14,168 nt of DNA from Prevotella sp. CAG:617 (GTDB lineage Bacteria > Bacteroidota > Bacteroidia > Bacteroidales > Bacteroidaceae). Location of the stretch: positions 1 to 14,168 of the forward strand of contig FR903597.1 of NCBI GenBank assembly GCA_000438115.1, given 5' to 3'. Below, piece by piece: positions 7,771-14,168 of the stretch. Under the pieces are notes generated by a model, which was not told the origin of the DNA, did not search any database, and worked only from the letters and a program-made list of their open reading frames with translations. How positions within the stretch are numbered: the first letter of the stretch is position 1; every line of letters starts with the position of its first letter. The translations under genes and the position numbers were made by a program.

Positions 7771-7778
7771 TATCTTTG
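7771..7778 (+). promoter_or_regulatory. Bacteroidetes -7 box for the phosphatase gene
   Basis: TATCTTTG matches TAnnTTTG and lies 30 bases before the ATG at 7809. There is no TTTG at the usual -33 spacing; that region is occupied by the right arm of the 7714-7765 hairpin. Confidence 0.6.
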
Positions 7779-7808
7779 CGCAGTGTAATGTAAAAAGCGT
7801 AAGGAATC

Positions 7809-9407
7809 ATGAAATTTGCAAAGTGTATAGCTCGCTGGTTGTGCGTGGGGGTAGTGTCGGTAGCGGCAGTATGTCCGGCCGTAGCTCAAACCGCCAACAA
7901 CCAGCGGCCGCGTCTGGTTGTTGGCCTGGTGGTTGACCAGATGCGTTGGGACTATCTCACGCGCTATGCCGACCGCTATGGCGAAGGAGGTTTTAAGCGC
8001 CTGTTGCGTGAGGGATACAGTTGTCCGCAAACGTTTATCAATTATTTGCCTTCGGTGACGGCCGTGGGGCATGCATCCATTTTTACAGGCAGTGTGCCGG
8101 CCATTAACGGAATAGCCGGCAACGACTTCTATACGTCGCCCGTTGGCAACCGTACCTATTGTACGGCCGATAGCACCGTGAGCAGTGTAGGTACAACGTC
8201 GGCGGCCGGAAAAATGTCGCCGCATAACCTGGATGTGACCACCTTGGGCGACGAGCTGCGGCTGGCCACTAATTTCCGGTCAAAGGTGGTAGGCGTGGCC
8301 ATCAAGGACCGCACGGCAATCCTGCCTGCCGGCCGCTCGGCCAGCGGTGCCTACTGGATGGACAGCCGGGCGCCGCGCTTTATCAGCAGCACATATTACA
8401 TGGAGCGCCTGCCCCAGTGGGTGGAGCAGTACAATCGCACGCTAACCCGCTATGACGCCTATAAGGCTGCCGACTGGAAATGGCTTCAGGACAAGTCGGC
8501 CTATGTGCAGAGCACGCCCGACGGAAGTCGTTACGAAATAGCTCCGAACAATCAGATTCAGAATTCGTATTTGGGCAATACCGTAACGTTGGGCATGGCC
8601 CGGGCTGCCATTGACGGGGAAAAGTTGGGTCAGGGAGCCGATACTGACATGCTGACGGTCAGCCTCTCTTCAACTGACTACGTGGGCCATCGTGTGGGCC
8701 CGAACTCTACTTATATTGAGGACACATACCTTCGGCTGGATGCCGACCTGGCTGATTTTCTGACTTATCTTGACCGGAAAATCGGTAAGGGGTGTTACCT
8801 TCTTTTCTTGACGGCTGACCACGGCGCGGCACACAATCCTACTTTCATGGCTGACCATAAGTTGTCGTCCGGCACGTGGAACGGAGGCCGTCTGCATCAG
8901 CAGCTCGACAGCCTGACACAGCAGATGGGCATCAGCGGGTCGGTGATAAAAGGAGTGGAAAATTTTCAGATACATCTGGATTATGCCCGTCTGGAGCGTG
9001 AACAGTTGCCGGCAGAGGGCATTCGTCAGGCAATCATCCGTTTTTTGCAATGCCAGCCTGAGGTGTTGTATGCTCTTGATGTCAAACAAATTCCGGCTTA
9101 TCTGCCTGAAGGATTGCGACAAATGGTGGCCAATGGTTATCACGTCAAGCGTAGCGGCGACATCCAGCTGATTATGCGTAGCGGCTGGAATGAAGAGTAC
9201 GACGTGCGTTATCCTGGAAAAGGAACCAACCACGGTTCGTGGGCACCCTACGACACACATATCCCCCTCATCTTTTATGGTACGGGCGTCAAGCCGGGTA
9301 TCGATTACAGCCGTCATTATATAACCGACATCGCGCCTACGGTGGCCGCTTTGTTGGGCATTCAGATGCCTAACGGTTGTGTTGGTGAGGCTATTTCGCT
9401 GGAATAA
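7809..9407 (+). CDS. PafA-like alkaline phosphatase (secreted)
   Basis: The protein has 532 residues and starts with a signal peptide, probably cut after AVA at residue 26. Its active site aligns with that of the Elizabethkingia PafA phosphatase: metal ligand D43 (VVDQMRWDY), nucleophile T84 (PSVTAVGH), N105 (AGNDFY), K166 and R168 (IKDRTA), D290 and H294 (TDYVGH), D337-H338 (TADHGA) and H475 (TNHGSW). The 21-residue spacing from nucleophile to Asn, and the K-x-R pair, are the same as in PafA. The Lys/Arg pair marks monoesterases rather than diesterases of the superfamily. It should release inorganic phosphate from phosphomonoesters in the periplasm or at the cell surface using two zinc ions. 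The ATG is preceded by AAGGAAT, a modest ribosome site. No Pho box can be recognised by eye, so phosphate regulation is unproven. Confidence 0.92.
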   Translation: MKFAKCIARWLCVGVVSVAAVCPAVAQTANNQRPRLVVGLVVDQMRWDYLTRYADRYGEGGFKRLLREGYSCPQTFINYLPSVTAVGHASIFTGSVPAINGIAGNDFYTSPVGNRTYCTADSTVSSVGTTSAAGKMSPHNLDVTTLGDELRLATNFRSKVVGVAIKDRTAILPAGRSASGAYWMDSRAPRFISSTYYMERLPQWVEQYNRTLTRYDAYKAADWKWLQDKSAYVQSTPDGSRYEIAPNNQIQNSYLGNTVTLGMARAAIDGEKLGQGADTDMLTVSLSSTDYVGHRVGPNSTYIEDTYLRLDADLADFLTYLDRKIGKGCYLLFLTADHGAAHNPTFMADHKLSSGTWNGGRLHQQLDSLTQQMGISGSVIKGVENFQIHLDYARLEREQLPAEGIRQAIIRFLQCQPEVLYALDVKQIPAYLPEGLRQMVANGYHVKRSGDIQLIMRSGWNEEYDVRYPGKGTNHGSWAPYDTHIPLIFYGTGVKPGIDYSRHYITDIAPTVAALLGIQMPNGCVGEAISLE

Positions 9408-9441
9408 TATTTTTCTCCGGGTAGTTTTTTTATTCATGTCG

Positions 9442-9485
9442 GACATCCTGCAGCTTACGCCATGGGCTGCGGGATGTCTGTTTTA
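9442..9485 (+). terminator. Terminator of the phosphatase gene
   Basis: GACATCCTGCAGC (9442-9454) pairs with GCTGCGGGATGTC (9466-9478) with one G-U pair and an 11-base loop. TGTTTTATT follows. It begins 35 bases after the phosphatase stop and faces the menA terminator. Confidence 0.75.
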
Positions 9486-9496
9486 TTGATTATCCG

Positions 9497-9552
9497 AAAA
9501 AACAGCCAGTCGGGAATCGGTTCTGCGTTGTTGAAGAACCGATTCCCGACTG
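9497..9552 (-). terminator. Terminator of menA (perfect 18-bp stem)
   Basis: CAGTCGGGAATCGGTTCT (9507-9524) and its exact reverse complement (9535-9552) form an 18-bp stem with a 10-base loop. Read on the minus strand, the stem is followed by GCTGTTTTTTCGG. This is a convincing intrinsic terminator 36 bases beyond the menA stop. On the plus strand it lacks a good T-run. Confidence 0.85.
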
Positions 9553-9587
9553 ATGTGCTGACAGGTCGGAATGTTTTTCGTCAGCCC

Positions 9588-10490
9588 TTATCCCAGCAGG
9601 ATGGAAAGAGCCAGCATAATGCCGAAAAGCAAAATGTTTTTAGACGTTTGTCCCAGAATTTTGTTGAGTTTCCGGCCGTTGTTTATTTTTACCATGCGGC
9701 GCCAGGCCATAGTGTGCCAGGCCAGATAGGCCAGCGGCAGAATCATGCACCAGCGCATCTGGCTGCTCATCAGTCCGAGGGCTGCGCAGCATACATAAGC
9801 CAAAGCTCCCTGAATCAGATAGAAATAACTGCCGAATCGTTCGCCCAAAACGACCACAAGTGTCCGTTTTCCCGACAGGCGGTCGGCCTGACGGTCGCGG
9901 TAGTTGTTGACGATAAGCAAATTGTCAATGGCCAGTCCGCATCCTGTGGCTGCTATCCAGGATTCTGCCGTCAGGTGATGGGCTTGTACGAAATAAGTAC
10001 CCAATACGGGGACGAATCCGAAAAACAGCCAAACCAGCACATCTCCCAGACCGCAGTAACTGAGCAGGGTGGTGTAGAGAAAGGCAAATATCACGCAGGC
10101 TGCACCCACGAAAAGCAGTTCTGCTCCGGCATGGCTCAGTCCGAGCAGCAGCAGACCCGTGGCGCAGGCTGCCAGGAGGGTGACGATGATGCCGCGCTGC
10201 ATGGCGTGAGGCGTAATCCAGCCTTGGGCACATGCCCGTTCGGGGCCCAGACGGTCGGTCCGGTCGAATCCGCGTTTGAAGTCGAACAAGTCGTTGATAA
10301 AGTTGGCTGCTATTTGCATCAGTATGGCAAACAGCATACAGAGCAGGGTCAGGTCGGTACTGAAACGCTCATCTTTCCAGGCCAGGGCGGCAGCTACTAC
10401 TACCGGAACCAGAGCGGCCGAGAGCGTCTTGGGACGGCTGGCCAGCCACCAGGCTTGAATTGAATTGGTCTTGACGTCTTGTGTGTGCAT
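9588..10490 (-). CDS. menA: 1,4-dihydroxy-2-naphthoate polyprenyltransferase
   Basis: This is a 300-residue UbiA-superfamily membrane protein. The ATG at 10490 (MHTQDVKTNSIQAWWLASRP) was chosen because it sits just downstream of a -7 box and gives the usual family length. Upstream in-frame codons to 10643 would add 51 unrelated residues. Both aspartate-rich motifs are clear: N66-D67-x-x-D70 with D76 in FINDLFDFKRGFD, and D199/D203 in NNYRDRQADRLSGKRT, the latter in the form seen in MenA rather than UbiA or heme O synthase. About eight hydrophobic helices are visible. The enzyme joins a polyprenyl diphosphate tail to 1,4-dihydroxy-2-naphthoate at the inner membrane to make demethylmenaquinone, the step that makes the quinone lipid-soluble. 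Other men genes are not in view, and the gene appears monocistronic. The call is confident from the second motif. Confidence 0.93.
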   Translation of the reverse strand: MHTQDVKTNSIQAWWLASRPKTLSAALVPVVVAAALAWKDERFSTDLTLLCMLFAILMQIAANFINDLFDFKRGFDRTDRLGPERACAQGWITPHAMQRGIIVTLLAACATGLLLLGLSHAGAELLFVGAACVIFAFLYTTLLSYCGLGDVLVWLFFGFVPVLGTYFVQAHHLTAESWIAATGCGLAIDNLLIVNNYRDRQADRLSGKRTLVVVLGERFGSYFYLIQGALAYVCCAALGLMSSQMRWCMILPLAYLAWHTMAWRRMVKINNGRKLNKILGQTSKNILLFGIMLALSILLG

Positions 10491-10514
10491 GATGTAGAAT
10501 GAGGTTTGTTTCCG

Positions 10515-10522
10515 CAAAAGTA
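10515..10522 (-). promoter_or_regulatory. Bacteroidetes -7 box for menA
   Basis: On the minus strand the bases read TACTTTTG, matching TAnnTTTG, 24 bases before the menA ATG. A TTG at 10542-10540 (minus strand) is slightly closer than the usual -33 spacing. It is divergent from the U32 promoter, and the two boxes are about 100 bases apart. Confidence 0.6.
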
Positions 10523-10600
10523 ATAAGAATTTACTAAAACAACTCTTTGTGTCCGGCTTTTTCAAGGCTTCCGCCATCCGTCCTGAAAAGGAATGCCTAC

Positions 10601-10632
10601 TTTGGCGGTTTCCGCTTTTTGCCGTATCTTTG
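10601..10632 (+). promoter_or_regulatory. Bacteroidetes-type promoter of the U32-aminotransferase pair
   Basis: TTTG at 10601-10604 and TATCTTTG at 10625-10632 are 20 bases apart and match both consensus elements. Transcription would start shortly after 10632. This excludes the upstream in-frame ATG at 10593 as the U32 start and supports 10686. Confidence 0.8.
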
Positions 10633-10685
10633 CAATCAGTCAATCCGCAGGCTGTTCAAGCCGGCCGGAATTTGTTTTTTTAGTA

Positions 10686-11951
10686 ATGAAAATGCAGAAG
10701 GAAGATTTTGAAATCATGGCGCCGGTAGGCTCGTGGGAGTCACTGGCAGCCGCCATAAAGGCAGGTGCCGGTTCGGTATATTTTGGCGTGGAGAGCCTGA
10801 ACATGCGGGCCGGTTCGGCCAGCCGTTTTACGCTTGACGACCTGCCCGTTATCGTCAGTCAGTGTGCCGAGGCGGGTGTGCGGGCTTACCTGACCGTAAA
10901 TACCATTATTTATGACGAGGAAATGGAACTGATGCAGCGCATCTGCCGGACTGCCAAGCAGGCCGGCATTACGGCCATCATTGCGTCGGACACGGCCGTG
11001 CTGACCTATTGCCGCGAGATTGGCGTGGAGGTGCACCTGTCTACGCAGCTCAACATTTCCAACACCGCAGCCCTGCGCTTCTATGCCCAATATGCCGACG
11101 TAACCGTGCTGGCGCGTGAGCTCAACCTCAAGCAGGTGAGCCAGATTTACCGGAATATTCAGGAGGAACCGATTTGCGGTCCCGGCGGGCAGCCCGTGCG
11201 CATTGAGATGTTTTGCCACGGCGCGCTGTGCATGGCCGTGAGCGGCAAGTGTTACCTCTCGCTCGACAACCTGGGCAGCTCGGCCAACCGCGGAGCCTGC
11301 CTGCAGGTGTGCCGCCGTGCCTACACCGTGCGCGACCGCGACAGCGGCGTAGAGCTTGACGTGGACAACAAGTACATCATGAGCCCCAAGGACCTGTGTA
11401 CCATCGGTTTCATCGACCGCATGATGAAGGCCGGCGTGCGCGTGTTCAAGATTGAAGGCCGTGCGCGCGGTGCCGATTACGTGTACACCACCGTAAGCTG
11501 CTACAAGGAGGCCATCAGTGCCGTGCTCGACGGCACCTTTACGCCGGAGCGCGTGGAGGAGTGGAAAAAGCGTCTGCAAACGGTGTTCAACCGCGGCTTC
11601 TGGGACGGCTACTACCTGGGCCAGCGTCTGGGCGAGTGGAGCCGCAACTACGGCTCGTCGGCCACGGAGCGCAAGGAATACGTGGGCAAGGGCGTGAAAT
11701 ACTTTTCCAAACTGGGCGTGGCTGAAATTCTGGTGGAGGCCGGCCACATTGACCAGGGCGACCGGCTGCTCATTACCGGTCCGACCACCGGCGCGCTTTA
11801 CGTCACGGCCGACGACATCCGGCTGGACGACCGCACCGTGCCGCAGGCCGTCAAGGGCGACCGCATCTCGCTGCTCGTGCCCGAAAAGGTGCGCGCCTCG
11901 GACAAGGTGTATCGCATTGTAAAAGTAAAACACGATGACGATGAGATATGA
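10686..11951 (+). CDS. Peptidase U32 family protein (probable tRNA hydroxylation protein, TrhP-like)
   Basis: The protein has 421 residues from the ATG at 10686; an ATG at 10692 is an alternative. The N-terminus EIMAPVGSWESLAAAIKAGA and YFGV are the standard U32 opening. The U32 signature E-x-F-x2-G-A-L-C-x4-G-x-C-x-L-S is complete at 174-192. C182, C189, C205 and C209 are the likely iron-sulfur ligands known in this family. FKIEGRARG near 255-263 is also typical. Despite the peptidase name, characterised members act in RNA or quinone hydroxylation: TrhP (tRNA U34 5-hydroxylation), RlhA (23S rRNA) and UbiU/UbiV. The length of about 420 residues with a C-terminal barrel-like segment fits TrhP better than the shorter UbiU/V. 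The last 17 bases overlap the next gene. Family is certain; the specific activity is inferred. Confidence 0.9.
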   Translation: MKMQKEDFEIMAPVGSWESLAAAIKAGAGSVYFGVESLNMRAGSASRFTLDDLPVIVSQCAEAGVRAYLTVNTIIYDEEMELMQRICRTAKQAGITAIIASDTAVLTYCREIGVEVHLSTQLNISNTAALRFYAQYADVTVLARELNLKQVSQIYRNIQEEPICGPGGQPVRIEMFCHGALCMAVSGKCYLSLDNLGSSANRGACLQVCRRAYTVRDRDSGVELDVDNKYIMSPKDLCTIGFIDRMMKAGVRVFKIEGRARGADYVYTTVSCYKEAISAVLDGTFTPERVEEWKKRLQTVFNRGFWDGYYLGQRLGEWSRNYGSSATERKEYVGKGVKYFSKLGVAEILVEAGHIDQGDRLLITGPTTGALYVTADDIRLDDRTVPQAVKGDRISLLVPEKVRASDKVYRIVKVKHDDDEI

Positions 11952-13122
11952 TTTTGACGAAATAGTGGACCGCCGGCATACCGACTGTCTGAAGTACGAA
12001 ATGATGCGCCAGCAGACGGGGCGCGATGACCTGCTGCCCCTGTGGGTAGCCGACATGGACTTCCGCACGCCGCCTTTCATCCTGCGTACCATCAGTGAGC
12101 GCCTGCAGCAGGGCATACTGGGCTATCCGTTCAAGCCCGCGCGTTACGACGGCAGCATCATCAGCTGGCTCGGGCGCCGCCATGGTTTCAGCGTGGAGGC
12201 CGAGGCCATACACTACCTGCCGGGCATCGTGCCGGGACTGGCCTTTGCCGTAGCCGCCTTTACGGAAAAGGGAGACGGCGTACTGATTCAGCCGCCCGTC
12301 TATCACCCGTTCCACCACGTGGTGACCACCTCCGGCCGCCGGCTGGTGGAGTCGCCGCTGAAACTCACCGAGGCCGGGCGTTACGAAATGGACTTTGACG
12401 ATCTTGAGAGCAAGCTGCCGGAGTGTCGCCTGATGTTGCTCTGCAATCCGCACAACCCCGGCGGCTTTACGTGGCCGGCCGACGTGCTGGAGCGCCTGGC
12501 GGAGCTGTGCGACCGCTACGGCGTGACGGTGGTGTCGGACGAGATTCACGCCGACCTCACCTTGCCCGGACACCGGCACACGCCGTTTGCCACCGTCAGC
12601 CCGGTGGCCCGCCGCATCAGCCTGACCATGATGGCGCCCAGCAAGGCCTTCAACATGCCGGGCGTGGTGGCTGCCTATTGCGTGGTGTCCGATGCGGCCC
12701 TGCGTGAGCGCTACTTCAGTTTTCTCGACGGCAACGACCTGGCCTTTGGCAACATCTTTGGCTATGAGGCCACCGTGGCCTGCTATTCGGAAGAGGGGGA
12801 GGACTGGCTCAACCAGATGCTGCAGTATGTGGACGCCAACATAGACTTTACCCGTCAGTACCTGGCCGACCATTGCCCCGGCGTGAGCATGCTTCGCCCC
12901 GAGGCTTCGTTCCTCGTGTTTCTGGACAACCGCGGGCTGGGGCTGGGCAGTCAGCGCGAGCTGGTGGACTTTTATGAGCAGCAGGCGCGCCTCTTCCTGA
13001 ACGACGGCAGCATGTTCGGGCGCGAAGCCGAGGGCTTCATGCGTCTTAACGTGGCTACTCCGCGAGCCATACTGGCCGAGGCTTTGGGCCGACTGTCTGA
13101 AGCCGTCAGACGCTTGTCCTGA
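11935..13122 (+). CDS. MalY/PatB-type PLP-dependent aminotransferase (putative C-S lyase)
   Basis: The 395-residue protein starts at the ATG at 11935, inside the 3' end of the U32 gene (17-base overlap). The ATG at 11941 (MRYDFDEIVDRRHTDCLKYE) is also plausible and would match the family start better. The opening DRRHTDCLKY and LPLWVADMDF are diagnostic for the MalY/PatB subgroup of fold-type I enzymes. PLP-site residues are N171 (NPHNPGG), D202 (VVSDEIHADL) and the Schiff-base lysine K237 (APSKAFNMPG). The C-terminal MRLNVATPR carries the carboxylate-binding arginine. Members cleave cystathionine or cysteine conjugates to a thiol, pyruvate and ammonia, and some have regulatory side functions. 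It is translated from the U32 transcript, probably by coupling, and ends before a strong terminator. Subfamily is confident; the true substrate is unknown. Confidence 0.92.
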   Translation: MTMRYDFDEIVDRRHTDCLKYEMMRQQTGRDDLLPLWVADMDFRTPPFILRTISERLQQGILGYPFKPARYDGSIISWLGRRHGFSVEAEAIHYLPGIVPGLAFAVAAFTEKGDGVLIQPPVYHPFHHVVTTSGRRLVESPLKLTEAGRYEMDFDDLESKLPECRLMLLCNPHNPGGFTWPADVLERLAELCDRYGVTVVSDEIHADLTLPGHRHTPFATVSPVARRISLTMMAPSKAFNMPGVVAAYCVVSDAALRERYFSFLDGNDLAFGNIFGYEATVACYSEEGEDWLNQMLQYVDANIDFTRQYLADHCPGVSMLRPEASFLVFLDNRGLGLGSQRELVDFYEQQARLFLNDGSMFGREAEGFMRLNVATPRAILAEALGRLSEAVRRLS

Positions 13123-13147
13123 AAATAGCGCCGTCGCATATCGTAGG

Positions 13148-13191
13148 AACCAGGTCGGACTTTGTCTTTGCAAGGTCCGACCTGGTTTTTT
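13148..13191 (+). terminator. Terminator after the aminotransferase gene
   Basis: AACCAGGTCGGAC (13148-13160) and GTCCGACCTGGTT (13175-13187) pair perfectly. The stem extends inward by a G-U and three further pairs to a 6-base loop at 13165-13170. TTTTTT at 13186-13191 follows. It starts 26 bases after the stop codon and is a textbook intrinsic terminator. Confidence 0.9.
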
Positions 13192-13290
13192 CTTCCACCC
13201 ACTCTGTTTTTCCGATGTCCGGTCTTGTTTCCGCAGCCCGGTCTTTCTGAAAAAAAACGGAAGCCTGCGGTTTAATTGGGGCAAAATATT

Positions 13291-13298
13291 TAATTTTG
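13291..13298 (+). promoter_or_regulatory. Bacteroidetes -7 box for the acyltransferase gene
   Basis: TAATTTTG matches TAnnTTTG and lies 75 bases before the ATG at 13373. No TTTG is found at the expected -33 position. The predicted leader of roughly 65-70 bases contains a small hairpin, GTCCC (13335-13339) with GGGAC (13347-13351). Confidence 0.55.
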
Positions 13299-13372
13299 CG
13301 CTGCTGAAATATGACCTCTTTTTTTCTCGTGAGCGTCCCGCAGGCAGGGACAGCTTGTCAAACAATCTTTCC

Positions 13373-14168
13373 ATGGAGCGGCAAAACCATATTGATTTAA
13401 TCAAGTGCGTGATGATAGTGCTGATGGTGGCCTTTCATCTGCAATACATAGAACATCTGTATCCCACGGCCAAGCAGGTTGTGTTCACCTTCCACATGCC
13501 GGTATTCCTGCTCATTTCCGGCTTTTTTACGTCCGTGCGCAAGTCCGGGTCCGACTTTCTTCATCGCTTGGGGCGCATTGCGCTGCCCTACGTGCTGGCC
13601 GAGGCGGCCTATGTGGTGGCGTCGGCCTATATGCCGGTGGCCGGAGGTGTGGAGCGGCTTTCGGTGGGCGTGGTGCTGGACAAGGTGTTCCTCCATCCGC
13701 TGGGCCCTTACTGGTACTTGCATACGCTGGCTGTGGCCACCACGGTCAGTTGGCTGGTGGCGCGTCTGAGGCGTCTGACCGAGGGGGCACAGGTGGTGCT
13801 GACGGCCGGTTTGCTGCTGGCCCTGAGTGCCTGGGGCGGATGGCTCTCGCTGACGGGTGCGGTGTATTTCTCCATCGGGCTGGCGCTCCGGCAGTGGGGC
13901 GTGGGCCTGTTTGCGGTCGGCAGAGCCACGCTGTGGAGTCTCCTGCTTGTAGTGGGCCTGTGTCTGTTTCCCGAAAACCGCAACGCCCTGACTTTGGGCG
14001 GCTTGGGCGTGAGTCTGCTGGTGGGCAATTTCTTGACCGCCCTGTGTCAGCACCTGCCGCAGCGCGTATTGCGCGGCCCGCTCTGGCTGGGGCGCAACAC
14101 GTTGCCCATTCTGCTGTTCTCGCCCGTATTCACCATGGCCGTCAAGCCGCTGGCCCGCTGGCTGGAGC
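13373..14168 (+). CDS. Acyltransferase 3 family membrane protein, N-terminal part (cut by window edge)
   Basis: An open frame runs from the ATG at 13373 to the end of the window without a stop, giving 265 complete codons. It starts MERQNHIDLIKCVMIVLMVA, then FH, which fits the acyltransferase-3 opening (charged residue, (I/L)D-x-(I/L)K, a helix, then histidine H22). FTFHMPVFLLISGFF at about 38-52 is the second hallmark, followed by LGRIALPY near 66-73 and PYWYLHTLA near 111-119. At least seven hydrophobic helices are visible. Family members move acetyl or other acyl groups onto sugars of the envelope, such as O-antigen, exopolysaccharide or peptidoglycan, from the inner membrane. The substrate cannot be told. 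The ATG is preferred over a TTG at 13355. The opposite-strand open frames here are His/Gln-rich shadows. Confidence 0.88.
   Translation, partial: MERQNHIDLIKCVMIVLMVAFHLQYIEHLYPTAKQVVFTFHMPVFLLISGFFTSVRKSGSDFLHRLGRIALPYVLAEAAYVVASAYMPVAGGVERLSVGVVLDKVFLHPLGPYWYLHTLAVATTVSWLVARLRRLTEGAQVVLTAGLLLALSAWGGWLSLTGAVYFSIGLALRQWGVGLFAVGRATLWSLLLVVGLCLFPENRNALTLGGLGVSLLVGNFLTALCQHLPQRVLRGPLWLGRNTLPILLFSPVFTMAVKPLARWLE

Noticed and set aside
9462..10463. 333-codon plus-strand open frame opposite menA
   Set aside because: The minus-strand product is a clear MenA with both Asp-rich motifs. The plus-strand translation is Gln/Gly-rich and also runs through both terminators.
11040..13122. Visibly higher GC from mid-U32 gene through the aminotransferase as a sign of gene transfer
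   Set aside because: The rise begins inside a continuous, intact gene and has no boundary features such as repeats or integrase remnants. Similar GC-rich codon use occurs in nrdA.
10740..13404. Long minus-strand open frames (458 and 517 codons) opposite the U32 and aminotransferase genes
   Set aside because: Both are antisense to well-identified proteins and are His/Ala/Val-rich without domains. One also crosses the 13148-13191 terminator.
13397..14053. 218-codon minus-strand open frame at the right end
   Set aside because: The plus strand carries an acyltransferase-3 protein over the same bases. The antisense product is His/Gln-rich low-complexity sequence.

Overview
The window reads as a chromosomal stretch from a member of the Bacteroidales. 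The main evidence is a repeated promoter element, TAnnTTTG (the Bacteroidetes sigma -7 box). It lies upstream of six transcription units, and in two of them a TTTG sits 19-20 bases further up. Ribosome-binding sites are mostly weak or absent, and the products (OmpP1/FadL porin, PafA-like phosphatase, MenA, class Ia ribonucleotide reductase, U32 protein) fit that order. The coding DNA is moderately GC-rich, so a GC-rich genus is likely, but I cannot name a genus or species.

Layout, left to right. At 1-1772 a plus-strand run holds the 3' part of a MATE efflux pump, a cytidylate-kinase-like protein and a small YfcE-type phosphoesterase, closed by a strong hairpin at 1804-1856. A 377-base non-coding stretch leads into nrdA-nrdB (2150-5775), the two subunits of an aerobic-type class Ia ribonucleotide reductase, followed by a terminator at 5947-5983. 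Next come two separately promoted genes for envelope proteins: an OmpP1/FadL outer-membrane transporter (6145-7689) and a secreted PafA-like alkaline phosphatase (7809-9407). menA (9588-10490) lies on the minus strand, converging on the phosphatase with two back-to-back terminators between them. menA diverges from a U32-family gene (10686-11951), which overlaps a MalY/PatB-type aminotransferase gene (11935-13122). After a strong terminator, the 5' part of an acyltransferase-3 membrane protein runs off the right edge. Its frame is open to the edge of the window.

The genes are mostly housekeeping: deoxynucleotide synthesis, menaquinone synthesis, probable RNA modification, sulfur amino-acid or cell-wall-related metabolism, and envelope transport and phosphate release. 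The clearest functional unit is nrdAB. The U32/aminotransferase overlap suggests coupled translation, but no shared pathway is evident. I see no mobile element, CRISPR array, tRNA, rRNA, phage gene or defence system, and no clearly new system. The points most worth a second look are the hairpin abutting the phosphatase promoter, the structured gap upstream of nrdA, and the kinase-like protein with a non-canonical nucleotide-binding loop.
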